NCBI GenBank assembly: GCA_001899635.1
Contig: MKVQ01000005.1
Location: forward strand, 557,080-621,079
Direction: 5' to 3'
From: Myxococcales bacterium 68-20
GTDB lineage: Bacteria > Myxococcota_A > Polyangia > Polyangiales > Polyangiaceae
DNA length: 64,000 nt
The translations under genes were made by a program, and so were the position numbers. How positions within the stretch are numbered: position 1 is the first letter of the stretch; each line of letters begins with the position of its first letter. This document shows, in pieces, positions 1 to 8,650 of the stretch. The notes under the pieces were generated by a model. The model was not told where the DNA came from, did no database searches, and was given only the letters and a program-made list of their open reading frames with translations.

Positions 1-2
1 CG

Positions 3-452
3 CGCCGCTCATGGCGCAAGAAGCTGATGATGTCGAAGGACGAGGTCAAGCGAGAGCACAAGGAGAGCGAGGGCGACCCTCAGCTCAAGGCCGCTCGCGA
101 GCGTGCGCACCACGAGATGCTCGCGTCCGCGACGGTCGGCAACGTGAAGAATGCGAGCGTCGTCATCGTGAACCCGACCCACATCGCCTGCGCGCTCCGC
201 TACGACAGCCCCGACCACGGGGGGAGCGACGAGGCCCCCGTCCTGGTCGCGTCGGGCTACGGCGATCTCGCGAAGCGGATCGTCGAAGCCGCGCAGCAGT
301 ACGGCGTCCCGGTCCTCCGCGACGTCCCGCTCGCGCGGGCGCTCGTCGAGCTCGAGATCGGTGACGAGATCCCGGAAGCGCTCTACGAGGCGGTCGCCGA
401 GATCCTCCGTGAGGCCTGGGAGGAAGCGCCTCCGGAGGCCCGAGAGCCTTGA
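3..452 (+). CDS. Type III export apparatus protein SctU/FlhB family, C-terminal part (5' end outside window)
   Basis: This is the 3' end of a type III secretion export-gate switch protein; the reading frame is open to the left edge. The visible part holds the end of the membrane/linker region with the family's MSKDEVKREHKESEGDP stretch, followed by the cytoplasmic domain. The autocleavage motif NPTH is encoded at 171-182. In this family cleavage between Asn and Pro switches substrate class. Myxobacteria of this kind usually lack flagella, so a non-flagellar type III system (SctU) is more likely than FlhB, but the rest of the cluster lies outside the window. The gene converges with the next one at about 40 bp. 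Confidence 0.9.
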   Translation, partial: RRSWRKKLMMSKDEVKREHKESEGDPQLKAARERAHHEMLASATVGNVKNASVVIVNPTHIACALRYDSPDHGGSDEAPVLVASGYGDLAKRIVEAAQQYGVPVLRDVPLARALVELEIGDEIPEALYEAVAEILREAWEEAPPEAREP

Positions 453-492
453 GCAGCGGGCGCACGCCCCTCAGGAGCGCTCTTCTGCAGAT

Positions 493-3225
493 CTAGGTCC
501 CACCACGCAGCCGCTCGGCCTCGGCCTCGCGTGAAACGGACGTGTAGAGCTTGGCAAGGAACGCGAGGCACGCCTTCGCACCGCGCTCGTCGCCGGTCTG
601 GCGCGCTCGAGCCAGGGCATCCATTCCTTCGAGGAGCGCCTCCTGCGGGCGGCCGGCGACACTGAGAGCCACGCCGAGAGCCAGCGACGTCTGACAGCGG
701 CGGCGATGGTCTTGCGGACCGAGCTTGCTCCGCGAGCGTCGGAGGACGCGAAGGGCATCGCCGATGTCACCACGACCGAGCCGCGCCATCGCGCGCATGC
801 GCTCGGTGAACGCCGGGCTCTCACCGGTGGCGCGGAGCCCGTCGACCCATCGCTCGAGCGCCACGCTGTCTGCCGCGAGCAGCGCCTCCTTCGCGAGCTC
901 GCCGAAGCGGATCGCGATCTGACTCCCCGGCGCACTCGGGGGCGGCGTCGATGCCGGACCGACGCCGGATTCGCGGACGAGCTGCGAAGGATCGACTTCA
1001 CGTCCGCCTTCTCGGCTCGGCCCCAGCTTCGATGCGAGCGTCGACTCCGGAGGCTCGTGCGCGACCTCGTGGTCCATCATCGTCGGCGGCTCGCTGTCCG
1101 CCGGCTCGCCCCCCTCGATGACGGAGGGCCGCTCGCTTGCGGGGCCGTCGGTCGCCAGCTCGAGCGTCGGACGAGGCGCCGCGGGGCCGGGGCCGTCCGG
1201 AGGAACGATCAGCGCGCGCTCGACCATCGAGTCCGGTTCGTCGGCGTCGGGCGGCTGGGGCGGAGCGACCGATGCCGTGCGCCGCGAGGGCGGCGCAGCG
1301 AGGACGGGCATCCGCGTGCCCCCAGTCCGTGGCGGGAGCGCCGGGATCGACGCATGCGCCGTGGACACGGAGAGCGCTTCGGGCGTCGTGGACGGTGCCA
1401 TCGTCAGCGGCGGGGGCGCGAGGCTCGGGGCCCGCTCGAGGGCATTGGCGAGCAACTCGAGCGCCGCTTCCTCGCAGGACGGATCGGCACGACGAGCAAA
1501 GGCGATGAGCTGCGTGCAGCTCGCCTCGAGCCGCGCCTCCGCAGTCGCCCGAGCAGCATCGAGCAATGCTGCCGCTGCGCGGGCGCCCTCCCCCGCCTGC
1601 GCTGCGTGCCAGGCCCCCTCGACCCGTCCGAACGCGCCCTCTTCTTCCTCGATCACGCGCGCGATCGCGATGTGGAGCTTCTTGCGAGCCCCGTCCACGA
1701 ACGTGTCGGCGAGCGCCTTCTGATGGGTGCGGGACGGGAACGCGACGCTCCGCTCGCCTCCTCCCGATGGCGGCTCGCGTACGACGAGCCACCTCGATCG
1801 CACGAGCTGCGCGACTGTGCCCGTGACGTCCACCCGAAGCCCGGCGCGCTCGAGGACGCGTGAGAGGAAGCCGACCTTCGCCTCTCCGCCGATCACCGCA
1901 AGGAGCGAGAGGAGCGTGCGCGCCGGCATGCTCTCGACGCTGGCTCGCTCGCGGATCCACGCGGCAGCGGGCTCGACTTTTCCGCGCCCGGCCGCGCGCG
2001 AGCGTGCCGAGGCGATCGCCCCAGACCACATGATGTCTCCTCTCGCGATCGCGAGCGTCACGGCCTCGACGGTCGCGAGCGGGCTGCCACCTCCGAGACG
2101 AGCCCATCGCCTGCGAGCGACCGCGTCGAGCGCGCCTCCAGTAACGCTCGCGGCGACGTCCTCGGCGCCCTCGCGCGGCAGGAGCGGGAGCTCGTGCTCC
2201 GCTGCCTTCGGGAGGAGCGCCAAGACGGACGGGAGGGCGCTCGTCGCGTCGAGGCGCGCGACGAGGCCGATCGACGTGCTCTGGCGCACGGCACGGACGC
2301 ACGCTTCGAGGGTCGCGGGGTCGACCGCCTTCGCGTCGTCGATGACGAGCGCGCTCTTCGTCCCCGACTGCTTCGGCCAAAGGACCGCGGTGACGAGGCG
2401 CGCGGCCATGTCGAGGCTCGTCACATTCCCTGCGAGCAGCGCCTCGAGCGGCGCGCCGAGCTCGAGCAAGAGCGGGCTGAGCTCGCGGCCGAGCGAGCGA
2501 CCGAGCGCTCGTCGGAGGGCGCCGAGCGGCTCGAAACCCGATCCCACCGGCGAGATCACGAGCGCCCGCGGCGCCCGCGCGGCGACCTCTCGAAGAACGC
2601 GCGTACCGCCTGCGCCGGGATCCGCGCGTACGACGACGAGCGCGCCCGGCTGTGGCATCACTACCGGGAGGTGCGCGTGGAAGAACCGCGGCTCGACCAT
2701 GCGGCCGACGTTGTTCGCCGCCGTCTTCCGCCAGGGCTGACGGCGATCGACCCGCGCTCCGCGAACACGAAGAGCGCCGTCGCGCGCGATCCGCACGCCC
2801 GAGGTCACGAGCTCGCCGGCGCGGAGCGCAGACACCGTATCCGCGCAGAGGATCTCGCCCGCACGCGCGAGGCGCGCGAGCGACGACGCCTCGACGATCG
2901 GCGGCCCCCACCACAAGAGGCCGCTCCGGGTGAGATCCGATCCGTCCTCCTTCACCGCTCGGATGTCGCCCTGGGCGATCCCGACGGCCCAAGCCGGCTC
3001 CTCACCCAGCGTCTCCGGTCCTGGTGTCGCTGCGGCCGCGAGCACGGCATCGAGCTTCGAGTCCTCGAACGCGAACGTGACCTCGAGCGCTGCCCAACCC
3101 ACGTGCACGGCACCGAGCGGCACGAGGCGCGCGATGAGCGGGCGCGCACGTTCGACGAAGGAACGCCCCGAACCTCCGGCCACCCGGAAGCTCGCGACGA
3201 GGTGTCCTTCGAGGACCGTAGGCAA
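493..3225 (-). CDS. Multidomain regulator: degenerate nucleotidyl-cyclase-like domain, STAND/AAA-like ATPase, TPR-like C terminus
   Basis: A 910-residue soluble protein. Residues about 1-165 resemble a class III nucleotidyl cyclase fold: a GIAQGD segment, then WWGPPIVEASSLARLARAGE, which fits the typical 'G..v..AarL...a..GeI' stretch. The metal-binding Asp residues are not evident. Residues about 195-480 look like an AAA_16/STAND ATPase, but the P-loop is ADPGAGGTR (about 201-209) without the usual Lys. A Walker-B-like ALVIDDAK sits at about 292-299. Residues about 600-760 are low-complexity Pro/Ser/Glu, and the end is TPR-like helices. It starts 6 bp after pspA on the same strand, so the two are probably co-transcribed. 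The domain calls are by eye; activity may be lost in both domains. Confidence 0.7.
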   Translation of the reverse strand: MPTVLEGHLVASFRVAGGSGRSFVERARPLIARLVPLGAVHVGWAALEVTFAFEDSKLDAVLAAAATPGPETLGEEPAWAVGIAQGDIRAVKEDGSDLTRSGLLWWGPPIVEASSLARLARAGEILCADTVSALRAGELVTSGVRIARDGALRVRGARVDRRQPWRKTAANNVGRMVEPRFFHAHLPVVMPQPGALVVVRADPGAGGTRVLREVAARAPRALVISPVGSGFEPLGALRRALGRSLGRELSPLLLELGAPLEALLAGNVTSLDMAARLVTAVLWPKQSGTKSALVIDDAKAVDPATLEACVRAVRQSTSIGLVARLDATSALPSVLALLPKAAEHELPLLPREGAEDVAASVTGGALDAVARRRWARLGGGSPLATVEAVTLAIARGDIMWSGAIASARSRAAGRGKVEPAAAWIRERASVESMPARTLLSLLAVIGGEAKVGFLSRVLERAGLRVDVTGTVAQLVRSRWLVVREPPSGGGERSVAFPSRTHQKALADTFVDGARKKLHIAIARVIEEEEGAFGRVEGAWHAAQAGEGARAAAALLDAARATAEARLEASCTQLIAFARRADPSCEEAALELLANALERAPSLAPPPLTMAPSTTPEALSVSTAHASIPALPPRTGGTRMPVLAAPPSRRTASVAPPQPPDADEPDSMVERALIVPPDGPGPAAPRPTLELATDGPASERPSVIEGGEPADSEPPTMMDHEVAHEPPESTLASKLGPSREGGREVDPSQLVRESGVGPASTPPPSAPGSQIAIRFGELAKEALLAADSVALERWVDGLRATGESPAFTERMRAMARLGRGDIGDALRVLRRSRSKLGPQDHRRRCQTSLALGVALSVAGRPQEALLEGMDALARARQTGDERGAKACLAFLAKLYTSVSREAEAERLRGGT

Positions 3226-3231
3226 TCGGCC

Positions 3232-3942
3232 TCAGACCCGGATCCGCTTCTTCAGCGCAGCGAGCTCATCCTCGATCTCCGTGTCCTTCTTCGCACCGGA
3301 GCCGCCGGTCAGGCCGCGCTCGAGGTCCCGAAACTTGTCCTCGAGCTCACGCCTGTCGGTGCCGTTACCGAGCGCGTCCTCGACCTCGGCCATCGCGAGG
3401 CCCTCCTGTTCGCGACCTTCGATCTTCTCTTCCATCTTCCGGAAGTTGTCGAATGCGCTCGAGCCACCGCGCGCGCCGAGCGACTCGCTCCCACCGCCGG
3501 AGCGCGCCTGAGAGGCCCGCGCGGCGATGGTGCCCTTGCGCATCTTGAGCTCGTCGAGCTTCTGCTCCATGCGCTCGAGCTCTTCCTTCATCTTCAGCGC
3601 GGTGTCGCGCTGGTCGATGCGCGCCTTTTCCACCGACGCGAGCTCTTGCTCGGTTCGCTTCTTCTGCTTCAGCGCTTCGCGGGCGAGCGCCTCATCGTCG
3701 CTCTTGAGCGCGAGCTCGGCGCGCTTCTCCCACTTCTCGACGTCGGTCCTGAGGTCATCCGTCTTCTTCCGGAGCTGCTTCTCGGCGGCAACGGCGGCGA
3801 TGACGTCCTGGCGGCCGGCCTTGAGCTGCTCGGCCATCTCTTCGAGGTTGAGCTCGAGCAGCTTCCTGTCGTCCTCGGCCTTGTCGAGCATCGAGTTGAG
3901 GTTGCTCGAGATGACTCTGCCCATTCGGTCGAAGATGCCCAT
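3232..3942 (-). CDS. pspA: PspA/IM30 (Vipp1) family membrane-stress protein
   Basis: A 236-residue, almost entirely helical coiled-coil protein starting MGIFDRMGRVISSNLNSMLD, which is the PspA/IM30 amphipathic N-terminal helix. The family binds stressed inner membrane and assembles as ESCRT-III-like rods. Length fits the family (about 220-240 residues). A Gly/Ser-rich break at about 145-160 precedes the last helices. It is the first gene of a two-gene unit with the cyclase/ATPase-like protein, which could be its regulator; no PspF-type activator or sigma-54 site is visible. An AAGGAG ribosome-binding site lies just before the ATG. Upstream is a shared divergent region with the small zinc-ribbon gene. 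Confidence 0.9.
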   Translation of the reverse strand: MGIFDRMGRVISSNLNSMLDKAEDDRKLLELNLEEMAEQLKAGRQDVIAAVAAEKQLRKKTDDLRTDVEKWEKRAELALKSDDEALAREALKQKKRTEQELASVEKARIDQRDTALKMKEELERMEQKLDELKMRKGTIAARASQARSGGGSESLGARGGSSAFDNFRKMEEKIEGREQEGLAMAEVEDALGNGTDRRELEDKFRDLERGLTGGSGAKKDTEIEDELAALKKRIRV

Positions 3943-4091
3943 CGCTCCTTGCCTCCGCTGCCGAGCGCGAACCTCCGCCCAGCTGGCTCAGGCTCGTATG
4001 ATAAGGTTCGCGTCAGGCGCGCGCCGCGAAAAAATGCGGCTCTCGGTCTTCCCGGCCGAACGATTGCGGCGCCTTTCCGACGGAGAAACCG

Positions 4092-4268
4092 ATGCCCACA
4101 TGCAAGGGTTGCGACGACGAAGTCGACACGCTCGTGTCCGTCAAGGTCGACGGCAAGACCAAGAAGCTCTGCGAAGACTGCGCCGATCGTGCTCGCGAGA
4201 GCGCCGAGGTCGCGGAACAGAGCGAGGCCGTCGTCCAGCAGATGATGGGCTTCAAGGGCCGCCGCTGA
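4092..4268 (+). CDS. Small zinc-ribbon protein (58 residues)
   Basis: A short gene with a good GGAGA ribosome-binding site 5 bases before the ATG. The product begins MPTCKGCDDEV and later has KLCEDCADRA, giving two CxxC knuckles about 24 residues apart, as in a rubredoxin-like or zinc-ribbon fold. The second half is acidic and helical and ends MMGFKGRR. It is divergent from pspA (149 bp between starts), with a TATGAT-type -10 element visible near 4007 in that region. A strong bidirectional terminator follows it. No specific function can be assigned; it may bind protein or nucleic acid partners. Confidence 0.75.
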   Translation: MPTCKGCDDEVDTLVSVKVDGKTKKLCEDCADRARESAEVAEQSEAVVQQMMGFKGRR

Positions 4269-4312
4269 CTCGAAGGCACGGCACCGAGCCCGTGTAGGAC
4301 GCAGACACGAAA

Positions 4313-4347
4313 AAGCCGGGAAGGACTCGAATCGTCCTTCCCGGCTT
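4313..4347. terminator. Bidirectional rho-independent terminator
   Basis: A near-perfect stem (AAGCCGGGAAGGAC pairing with GTCCTTCCCGGCTT, short loop) flanked by A-run upstream and T-rich sequence downstream. It sits between the zinc-ribbon gene and convergent lpdA and can serve both. The same GGGAAGGA/TCCTTCCC theme recurs at 29731, 39893 and 40101. Confidence 0.85.
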
Positions 4348-4385
4348 CCTTGTTTTCTCGCTTCTTCCGCTTCTTCCGCCGGGGG

Positions 4386-5810
4386 CTACTTCTGCTCGCG
4401 GTTGAGGATGTGGATCGCGTGACCGAGGCCGTTCATCGCGGCCTCCATGAAGCCCTCGCCGAGCGTCGGGTGCGGGTGGATCGTGAGGCCGATGTCCTCG
4501 AGGAACGCGTGCATCTCGAGCGCGAGGGCGCCCTCGCTGATGAGGTTGCTCGCCTCGGCGCCGACGATGTGGACGCCGAGCAGCTCGTTCGTCTTCTTGT
4601 TCGCGACGACCTTGAAGAAGCCCTCGGTCTCGTTGACGGCCATCGCGCGGCCGAGCGCCGCGAACGGGAACTTGCCGACGCGGACCTCGAAGCCCTTCTC
4701 CTTCGCCTGCGCCTCGGTGAGGCCGGCGATCGCGATCTCGGGATCGGTGAAGATGGCTGCCGGGATCGCGACCCAGTCCTTCGCGGCCTTGTGACCGGCG
4801 ATGACCTCGGCGATGACCTCGCCCTCCTTCGTGGCCTTGTGCGCGAGCATCGGGTGGCCGCTCACGTCACCGATGGCGTAGATGCCGTCGACGTTGGTCT
4901 TGCCGAGCGGGTCGGTGGGGACGAAGCCGCGCTCGACCTTCACGCCGATCTCCTCGAGACCGAGGCCGGCGCCGTTCGGGCGCATGCCGACCGCGACGAG
5001 CACCGTGTCCGCGATGAGCGTGTCGTGCTTGCCGTCGCCGAGATCGACCTTCACGGCGAGCGAGCCGTCGGCGTTCTTCTCGTAGCCCATCGCCTTCGTG
5101 TTCTTGAAGATCTTGGCGCCACGCTTGACGAGCTTCTTCTCGACGACCGCGGTGCACTCCGGGTCGACGCCCGGGAGCAGACCGGCCGTCGCCTCGACGA
5201 CCGTGAGCTCGGCGCCGAACTTCTGGTAGACCATACCGAGCTCGAGGCCGATGACGCCGCCGCCGATGACGAGCAGGCGCTTCGGCACGGACTGGAGGCT
5301 CACCGCCTCCTTGGCGCCGATGACCTGCTTCCCGTCGAACTTGAAGGACGGGATCTCGATCGTCGAGGAGCCGGTCGCGATGACGATCGCCTTCGTCGCT
5401 TCGATCGTCTCGGTGCCACCTTCGTTGGTCTTCACCTCGACGGTGCGCGGGCCGATGACGCGCGCGTTGCCCATCACGAGCTCGACGCCGTTGCCCTTGA
5501 AGAGGCCGCGGATGCCGCCGGTCAGCTTCTTGACGATGCCGCCCTTCCACTCCTGCATCTTCGGGACGTCCATGCGGACGCCGTCCGTCATGACGCCCAT
5601 CGCCGCGCCGTGGTCCTTCACCTTCTCGTAGGTGTGGCTCGCGCTGATGAGGGCCTTCGAGGGCACGCATCCCCAGTTGAGGCAGATACCGCCGACCTCC
5701 TCCTTTTCAACGCAGATGACTTTCTGCTTCAGCTGGCCGAGACGGATCGCACACCCGTAGCCGCCGGGGCCGCCGCCAATCACCACCACATCGCAGGTTC
5801 GCTTCGCCAT
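4386..5810 (-). CDS. lpdA: Dihydrolipoamide dehydrogenase (E3)
   Basis: A 474-residue flavoprotein that reoxidises dihydrolipoamide with NAD in 2-oxo acid dehydrogenase complexes or the glycine cleavage system. Visible features are the N-terminal FAD site (VVVIGGGPGGYGCAIR), the redox disulfide VGGICLNWGCVPSK (Cys43 and Cys48), an NAD-binding GGGVIGLELG segment in the middle and the C-terminal HPHPTLGEG with the His-Glu pair of the partner active site. Full family length. It lies downstream of the E1-alpha gene on the same strand with a 165-bp gap, so it may be co-transcribed or have its own promoter. Confidence 0.95.
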   Translation of the reverse strand: MAKRTCDVVVIGGGPGGYGCAIRLGQLKQKVICVEKEEVGGICLNWGCVPSKALISASHTYEKVKDHGAAMGVMTDGVRMDVPKMQEWKGGIVKKLTGGIRGLFKGNGVELVMGNARVIGPRTVEVKTNEGGTETIEATKAIVIATGSSTIEIPSFKFDGKQVIGAKEAVSLQSVPKRLLVIGGGVIGLELGMVYQKFGAELTVVEATAGLLPGVDPECTAVVEKKLVKRGAKIFKNTKAMGYEKNADGSLAVKVDLGDGKHDTLIADTVLVAVGMRPNGAGLGLEEIGVKVERGFVPTDPLGKTNVDGIYAIGDVSGHPMLAHKATKEGEVIAEVIAGHKAAKDWVAIPAAIFTDPEIAIAGLTEAQAKEKGFEVRVGKFPFAALGRAMAVNETEGFFKVVANKKTNELLGVHIVGAEASNLISEGALALEMHAFLEDIGLTIHPHPTLGEGFMEAAMNGLGHAIHILNREQK

Positions 5811-5975
5811 AACTGGGTCACTCCAGGTACGAGACGGTAAAGAGGTAGGGTCCGTTTACACGATGCAAAGCCCGACGAAAAGCGCGGTCGCCGTCGAGCT
5901 GACGCAAGACTGCCGGCGCGCGCTCGGAGCGCCGCGAGGAGGCTCGCATTACGGATGGGCTCTCGTGGCGCTCGG

Positions 5976-7100
5976 TCAGTGGCTCGGCGCCGGAGGCGTC
6001 TTCGCGAGGAGCTCGCGCTGCTCGCGCAGGTTCCACGGCGGCTCGGCATAGACGTCGTCGAAGAGCGACATGCGAGCGGGAGGCGGGAGCTCCTCGACCT
6101 CCTTGATGACGTCGCCGATCTCGACGCCGAGCTCTGCTTCGAGATCCTTCTCGGAGGCGTCGTCGATCGCGCCGAGCCTCCGGAGGTGCCGCGCGAGCCG
6201 GTCGACCGGGTCCTTCTTCTTCCAGCTCTCGACCTCGGCGTCCGTGCGGTACCGCGTCGGATCGTCGCTCGTCGAGTGCGCACCGATGCGATAGGTGAGC
6301 GCCTCGACGAACGTGGGCCCCCCGCCGCGACGCGCCCGATCGGCCGCGGCCTCGAGGACGGTGTGAACGGCGAGCAGATCGTTACCGTCGACGCGGACGC
6401 TCGGGATGCCGTAGGCACGACCCTTCACGGCGATCGTGCGCGACGCGGTCTGCCGCGCGGTCGGAACGCTGATCGACCAATGGTTGTTCTGGCAGACGAT
6501 CACGACCGGCGCCGCGAATGCCGCCGCGAACGTCATCGCCGCGTGGAAGTCCGGCTGGCTCGTGGCGCCGTCACCGGAGAAGCCGAACGCGACCGCATCC
6601 TTCTTCTCCTTCTTCATCGCCCATGCGGCCCCGACGGCCTGCGGGATCTGCGGACCGATGCACGACGACCAACTCACCTGATGGACCTGCCGCCCCGAGG
6701 GATGGCTCGGCATCTGGCGGCCCTTGAGGACGTCGCCCGAGTTGCCGAAGACCTGCGCGACGAACTTGCGGAGCGGGAAGCCGCGCACGAGCATCACGCT
6801 CTGCTCGCGAAGTGCGGGAAACACCCAGTCGTCGGGCCGCGCGACGAGGCCGGTGGCGATCGGCACAGCCTCCTGCCCCGTGCACGCACCGTAGAAGCCG
6901 ACACGCCCCTGCCGCTGCAGGAGGATCATCCGCGCGTCGAGCAAGCGCAGGCGACGCATGTGACGGTACGCGAGGAGCAAGCGCTCGGTCGGGATCTTCG
7001 GATCGGTCGCGGGGTCGGTGCTGCCGTCCTCGCGCAGAACCGTGAAGAGCCCAACGTCAGGATCGGAGTCGCGCAGGCCCGCGTGCGGCTCGGAGATCAT
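5976..7100 (-). CDS. 2-oxo acid dehydrogenase E1 component, alpha subunit (branched-chain type likely)
   Basis: A 374-residue thiamine-diphosphate enzyme subunit. The TPP motif runs from GDG (about 176-178) to NN (205-206) with the expected spacing. The phosphorylation-loop-like RIGAHSTSDDPTRYR region is present. Segments such as GRVGFYGACTGQEA, KGRQMPSHPSGR and IGPQIPQAVGAAWA match the branched-chain E1-alpha (BkdA1/BCKDHA) pattern better than pyruvate E1-alpha. In myxobacteria branched-chain ketoacid oxidation supplies iso-fatty-acid precursors. Odd: no E1-beta or E2 gene lies beside it, only lpdA, so the rest of the complex must be encoded elsewhere. Confidence 0.9.
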   Translation of the reverse strand: MISEPHAGLRDSDPDVGLFTVLREDGSTDPATDPKIPTERLLLAYRHMRRLRLLDARMILLQRQGRVGFYGACTGQEAVPIATGLVARPDDWVFPALREQSVMLVRGFPLRKFVAQVFGNSGDVLKGRQMPSHPSGRQVHQVSWSSCIGPQIPQAVGAAWAMKKEKKDAVAFGFSGDGATSQPDFHAAMTFAAAFAAPVVIVCQNNHWSISVPTARQTASRTIAVKGRAYGIPSVRVDGNDLLAVHTVLEAAADRARRGGGPTFVEALTYRIGAHSTSDDPTRYRTDAEVESWKKKDPVDRLARHLRRLGAIDDASEKDLEAELGVEIGDVIKEVEELPPPARMSLFDDVYAEPPWNLREQRELLAKTPPAPSH

Positions 7101-7133
7101 CGGTCCCTACGGTAGACGACCGCGGCGACCACG

Positions 7134-7403
7134 TCACTGCGGAGGAGACGGCGAAGCCGTACCTCCAGCCGCGTCCGCCCCCTCCGAGGCGGGCGTCGCG
7201 GACGGCGCGAGCAGCCCGCGGCGGCGCAGCAGACGACGGTGGCCGCCATCCCAGGAAACCTGAAAGGGAGACGCGCCTGCATCCGCCTCGACGGACTGCT
7301 CCGCCGGCGGCTGAGGTCCGGACTCGACGCACGAGCTGCAGCCGCCGAGACCGGAGGCGATCGAGGCGAGGACGAACACGGCGGTGCAGATCGGACGCGG
7401 CAT
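7134..7403 (-). CDS. Small lipoprotein, C-(S/G)-S-C-(V/I)-E family, copy 1
   Basis: An 89-residue predicted lipoprotein. The N terminus MPRPICTAVFVLASIASG is a signal peptide ending at the lipobox GLGGC, followed at once by CSSCVES. The same Cys-x-Ser-Cys-[VI]-E start occurs in the small genes at 9891 and 12592, and all three lie downstream of a member of the larger Cys-rich lipoprotein family. After the Cys pair the sequence is Pro/Ala/Gly-rich linker with a DGG element. No enzymatic motif is visible. The gene follows E1-alpha's start by 33 bp on the same strand but is probably the tail of the lipoprotein module. Confidence 0.65.
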   Translation of the reverse strand: MPRPICTAVFVLASIASGLGGCSSCVESGPQPPAEQSVEADAGASPFQVSWDGGHRRLLRRRGLLAPSATPASEGADAAGGTASPSPPQ

Positions 7404-7449
7404 GTGGCTTCGAGCTGGAGCCTACCACCAGCCGCCAACTTGGGGCTGC

Positions 7450-7509
7450 GCCCCAACCACCCGCAGTGGTGCCCCAACCACCCGCAGTGGTGCCCCAACC
7501 ACCCGCAGA
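7450..7509. repeat. 21-bp tandem repeat, about 2.9 copies
   Basis: The unit GCCCCAACCACCCGCAGTGGT is repeated head to tail at 7450-7470, 7471-7491 and 7492-7509 (last copy incomplete). It is preceded by the palindrome GGGGCTGCGCCCC at 7442-7454. The same element, inverted, occurs at 37781-37815, and a partial copy lies at 48047-48065, so this belongs to a dispersed family. Here it is intergenic, between lipoprotein A and the small lipoprotein. Confidence 0.9.
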
Positions 7510-7540
7510 GGAGGGCCGTCGGCCGGCGTCCAAATGCACA

Positions 7541-7573
7541 GCGGCTGCTTCAGGGAGTCCCTGAAGCAGCCGC
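7541..7573 (-). terminator. Perfect hairpin downstream of lipoprotein A
   Basis: A perfect 15-bp stem GCGGCTGCTTCAGGG with a 3-base loop, 37 bp after the stop codon of lipoprotein A. There is no strong T-run after it, so it may be a terminator or an mRNA-stabilising stem. A related hairpin with the same GCGGCTGCT/AGCAGCCG arms sits after paralog D. Confidence 0.65.
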
Positions 7574-7609
7574 GTCCGACCTAGTGGCCGATGTTGGCGT
7601 CGCGATGCG

Positions 7610-8377
7610 CTACTTGGTGGCGCCGCCGTTGATGCACTGCGCCCTGACCGGCCCCTCGAACGTGAACGCGTTGCCCTTGCACGCGGCCTCGTATCCAGCG
7701 AGCGTGTCCTTGCCACAGTTCTGCTCGAGCGCGTCGTACGCTCCCTTGCACGGGCCCGAGAAGATCCCTTGGACGTCCTGCAGACACTCGGTGAACCCGT
7801 CGGCGGTGTCGCACGTGTTCGAGCATGCCTCGAGACGGCACTCGGCTACGTGCTGATACGCACGACCACAAGCCTCCTTGCCGCTCTGGATCTCGACGCA
7901 GCCGCCTCGGTTGACGTCGTCGAGCTTGTCGCCCTTCGTGAGGATCGGGCTCCATTCCGACCCTGTGCCATCCGAGAACACGCAAGATGCGCATCCATCG
8001 CTGACGGACTTCGCCCACTCGGCGATCGAGATGTCCTGGCCGTTCTGGGCCTTGTTCCGGAAGAACGTAGCGAGATCGTCAGCCTCCTTGTTCGTGCACG
8101 CATTCGCGACCTTCTTCGCGCGCGCATACGGGAACCGGTTCATGTCGATCGATCGCGTCTCCATGCACGCTTCATCGCTGCGGCCGCCGCTGCTGCCGCT
8201 CGAGTTGCCGCGTGGGGGACGCTCCCCTTCCTTGTCCCCACCGTCGGCCCCCGTCCCCGGCGTCGCGCCTGCGGCCGCCTTACCTTGCTCATTCGAAGAG
8301 CAGCCCGCCGCCGCGGCAGCGGACACCAGCCCCGCAAGTGCCGAGACACTCGCGAGGGCGAAGATCTTGTTAAACAT
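7610..8377 (-). CDS. Cys-rich lipoprotein of the tandem family, copy A
   Basis: A 255-residue predicted lipoprotein. The signal peptide (MFNKIFALASVSALAGLVSA) and lipobox before Cys26 are almost the same as in copies B-D. A Gly/Ser-rich acidic linker (about 27-70) leads to a Cys-rich domain with the family pattern: an FPY element, CASCVF, NRGGC(V/I)EI, SGKEACGRAYQ and a closing GP-RAQC. About 12 cysteines are conserved with B and D, suggesting several disulfides in a secreted or outer-membrane-facing domain. I do not recognise the fold or function. No enzymatic motif is seen. The gene opens behind a 270-bp gap and ends before the perfect hairpin at 7541. Confidence 0.8.
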   Translation of the reverse strand: MFNKIFALASVSALAGLVSAAAAAGCSSNEQGKAAAGATPGTGADGGDKEGERPPRGNSSGSSGGRSDEACMETRSIDMNRFPYARAKKVANACTNKEADDLATFFRNKAQNGQDISIAEWAKSVSDGCASCVFSDGTGSEWSPILTKGDKLDDVNRGGCVEIQSGKEACGRAYQHVAECRLEACSNTCDTADGFTECLQDVQGIFSGPCKGAYDALEQNCGKDTLAGYEAACKGNAFTFEGPVRAQCINGGATK

Positions 8378-8650
8378 GTACTTCGCCTCCTGCTGCTGTC
8401 ACCAACTACGCGACAGCTTCCGAGATGTCGGTCTGCAAGGAGCCAGCCGCCCGGGAGCGACTGAATGACGTGAGTGCTCGCGTGTCTCAGCGAACGGACG
8501 CCCGCGCGACGACGAGCACCGACGAGCGATGACGCATGATCTCGCGATCGGAGGCGGAGACGGAGCGACGCGAGCGCCCTCCCGAGGGCCCTCGCTGCGG
8601 CTGATCCAGGACATGACGAGGCCGGAGCAGTCGCGAGTGACGTCGGGGGA

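Noticed and set aside
706..1863. Long plus-strand frame opposite the 493-3225 gene
   Set aside because: Arg-rich product with no motifs; it is the GC-driven antisense frame of a real gene with clear domains.
2194..4245. 683-codon plus-strand open frame across three genes
   Set aside because: Crosses pspA and the cyclase-like gene in antisense; composition typical of a GC shadow. Only the short zinc ribbon at 4092 (in another frame) is credible there.
7450..7509. Possible CRISPR array
   Set aside because: The 21-bp units are adjacent without spacers, so it is a simple tandem repeat.
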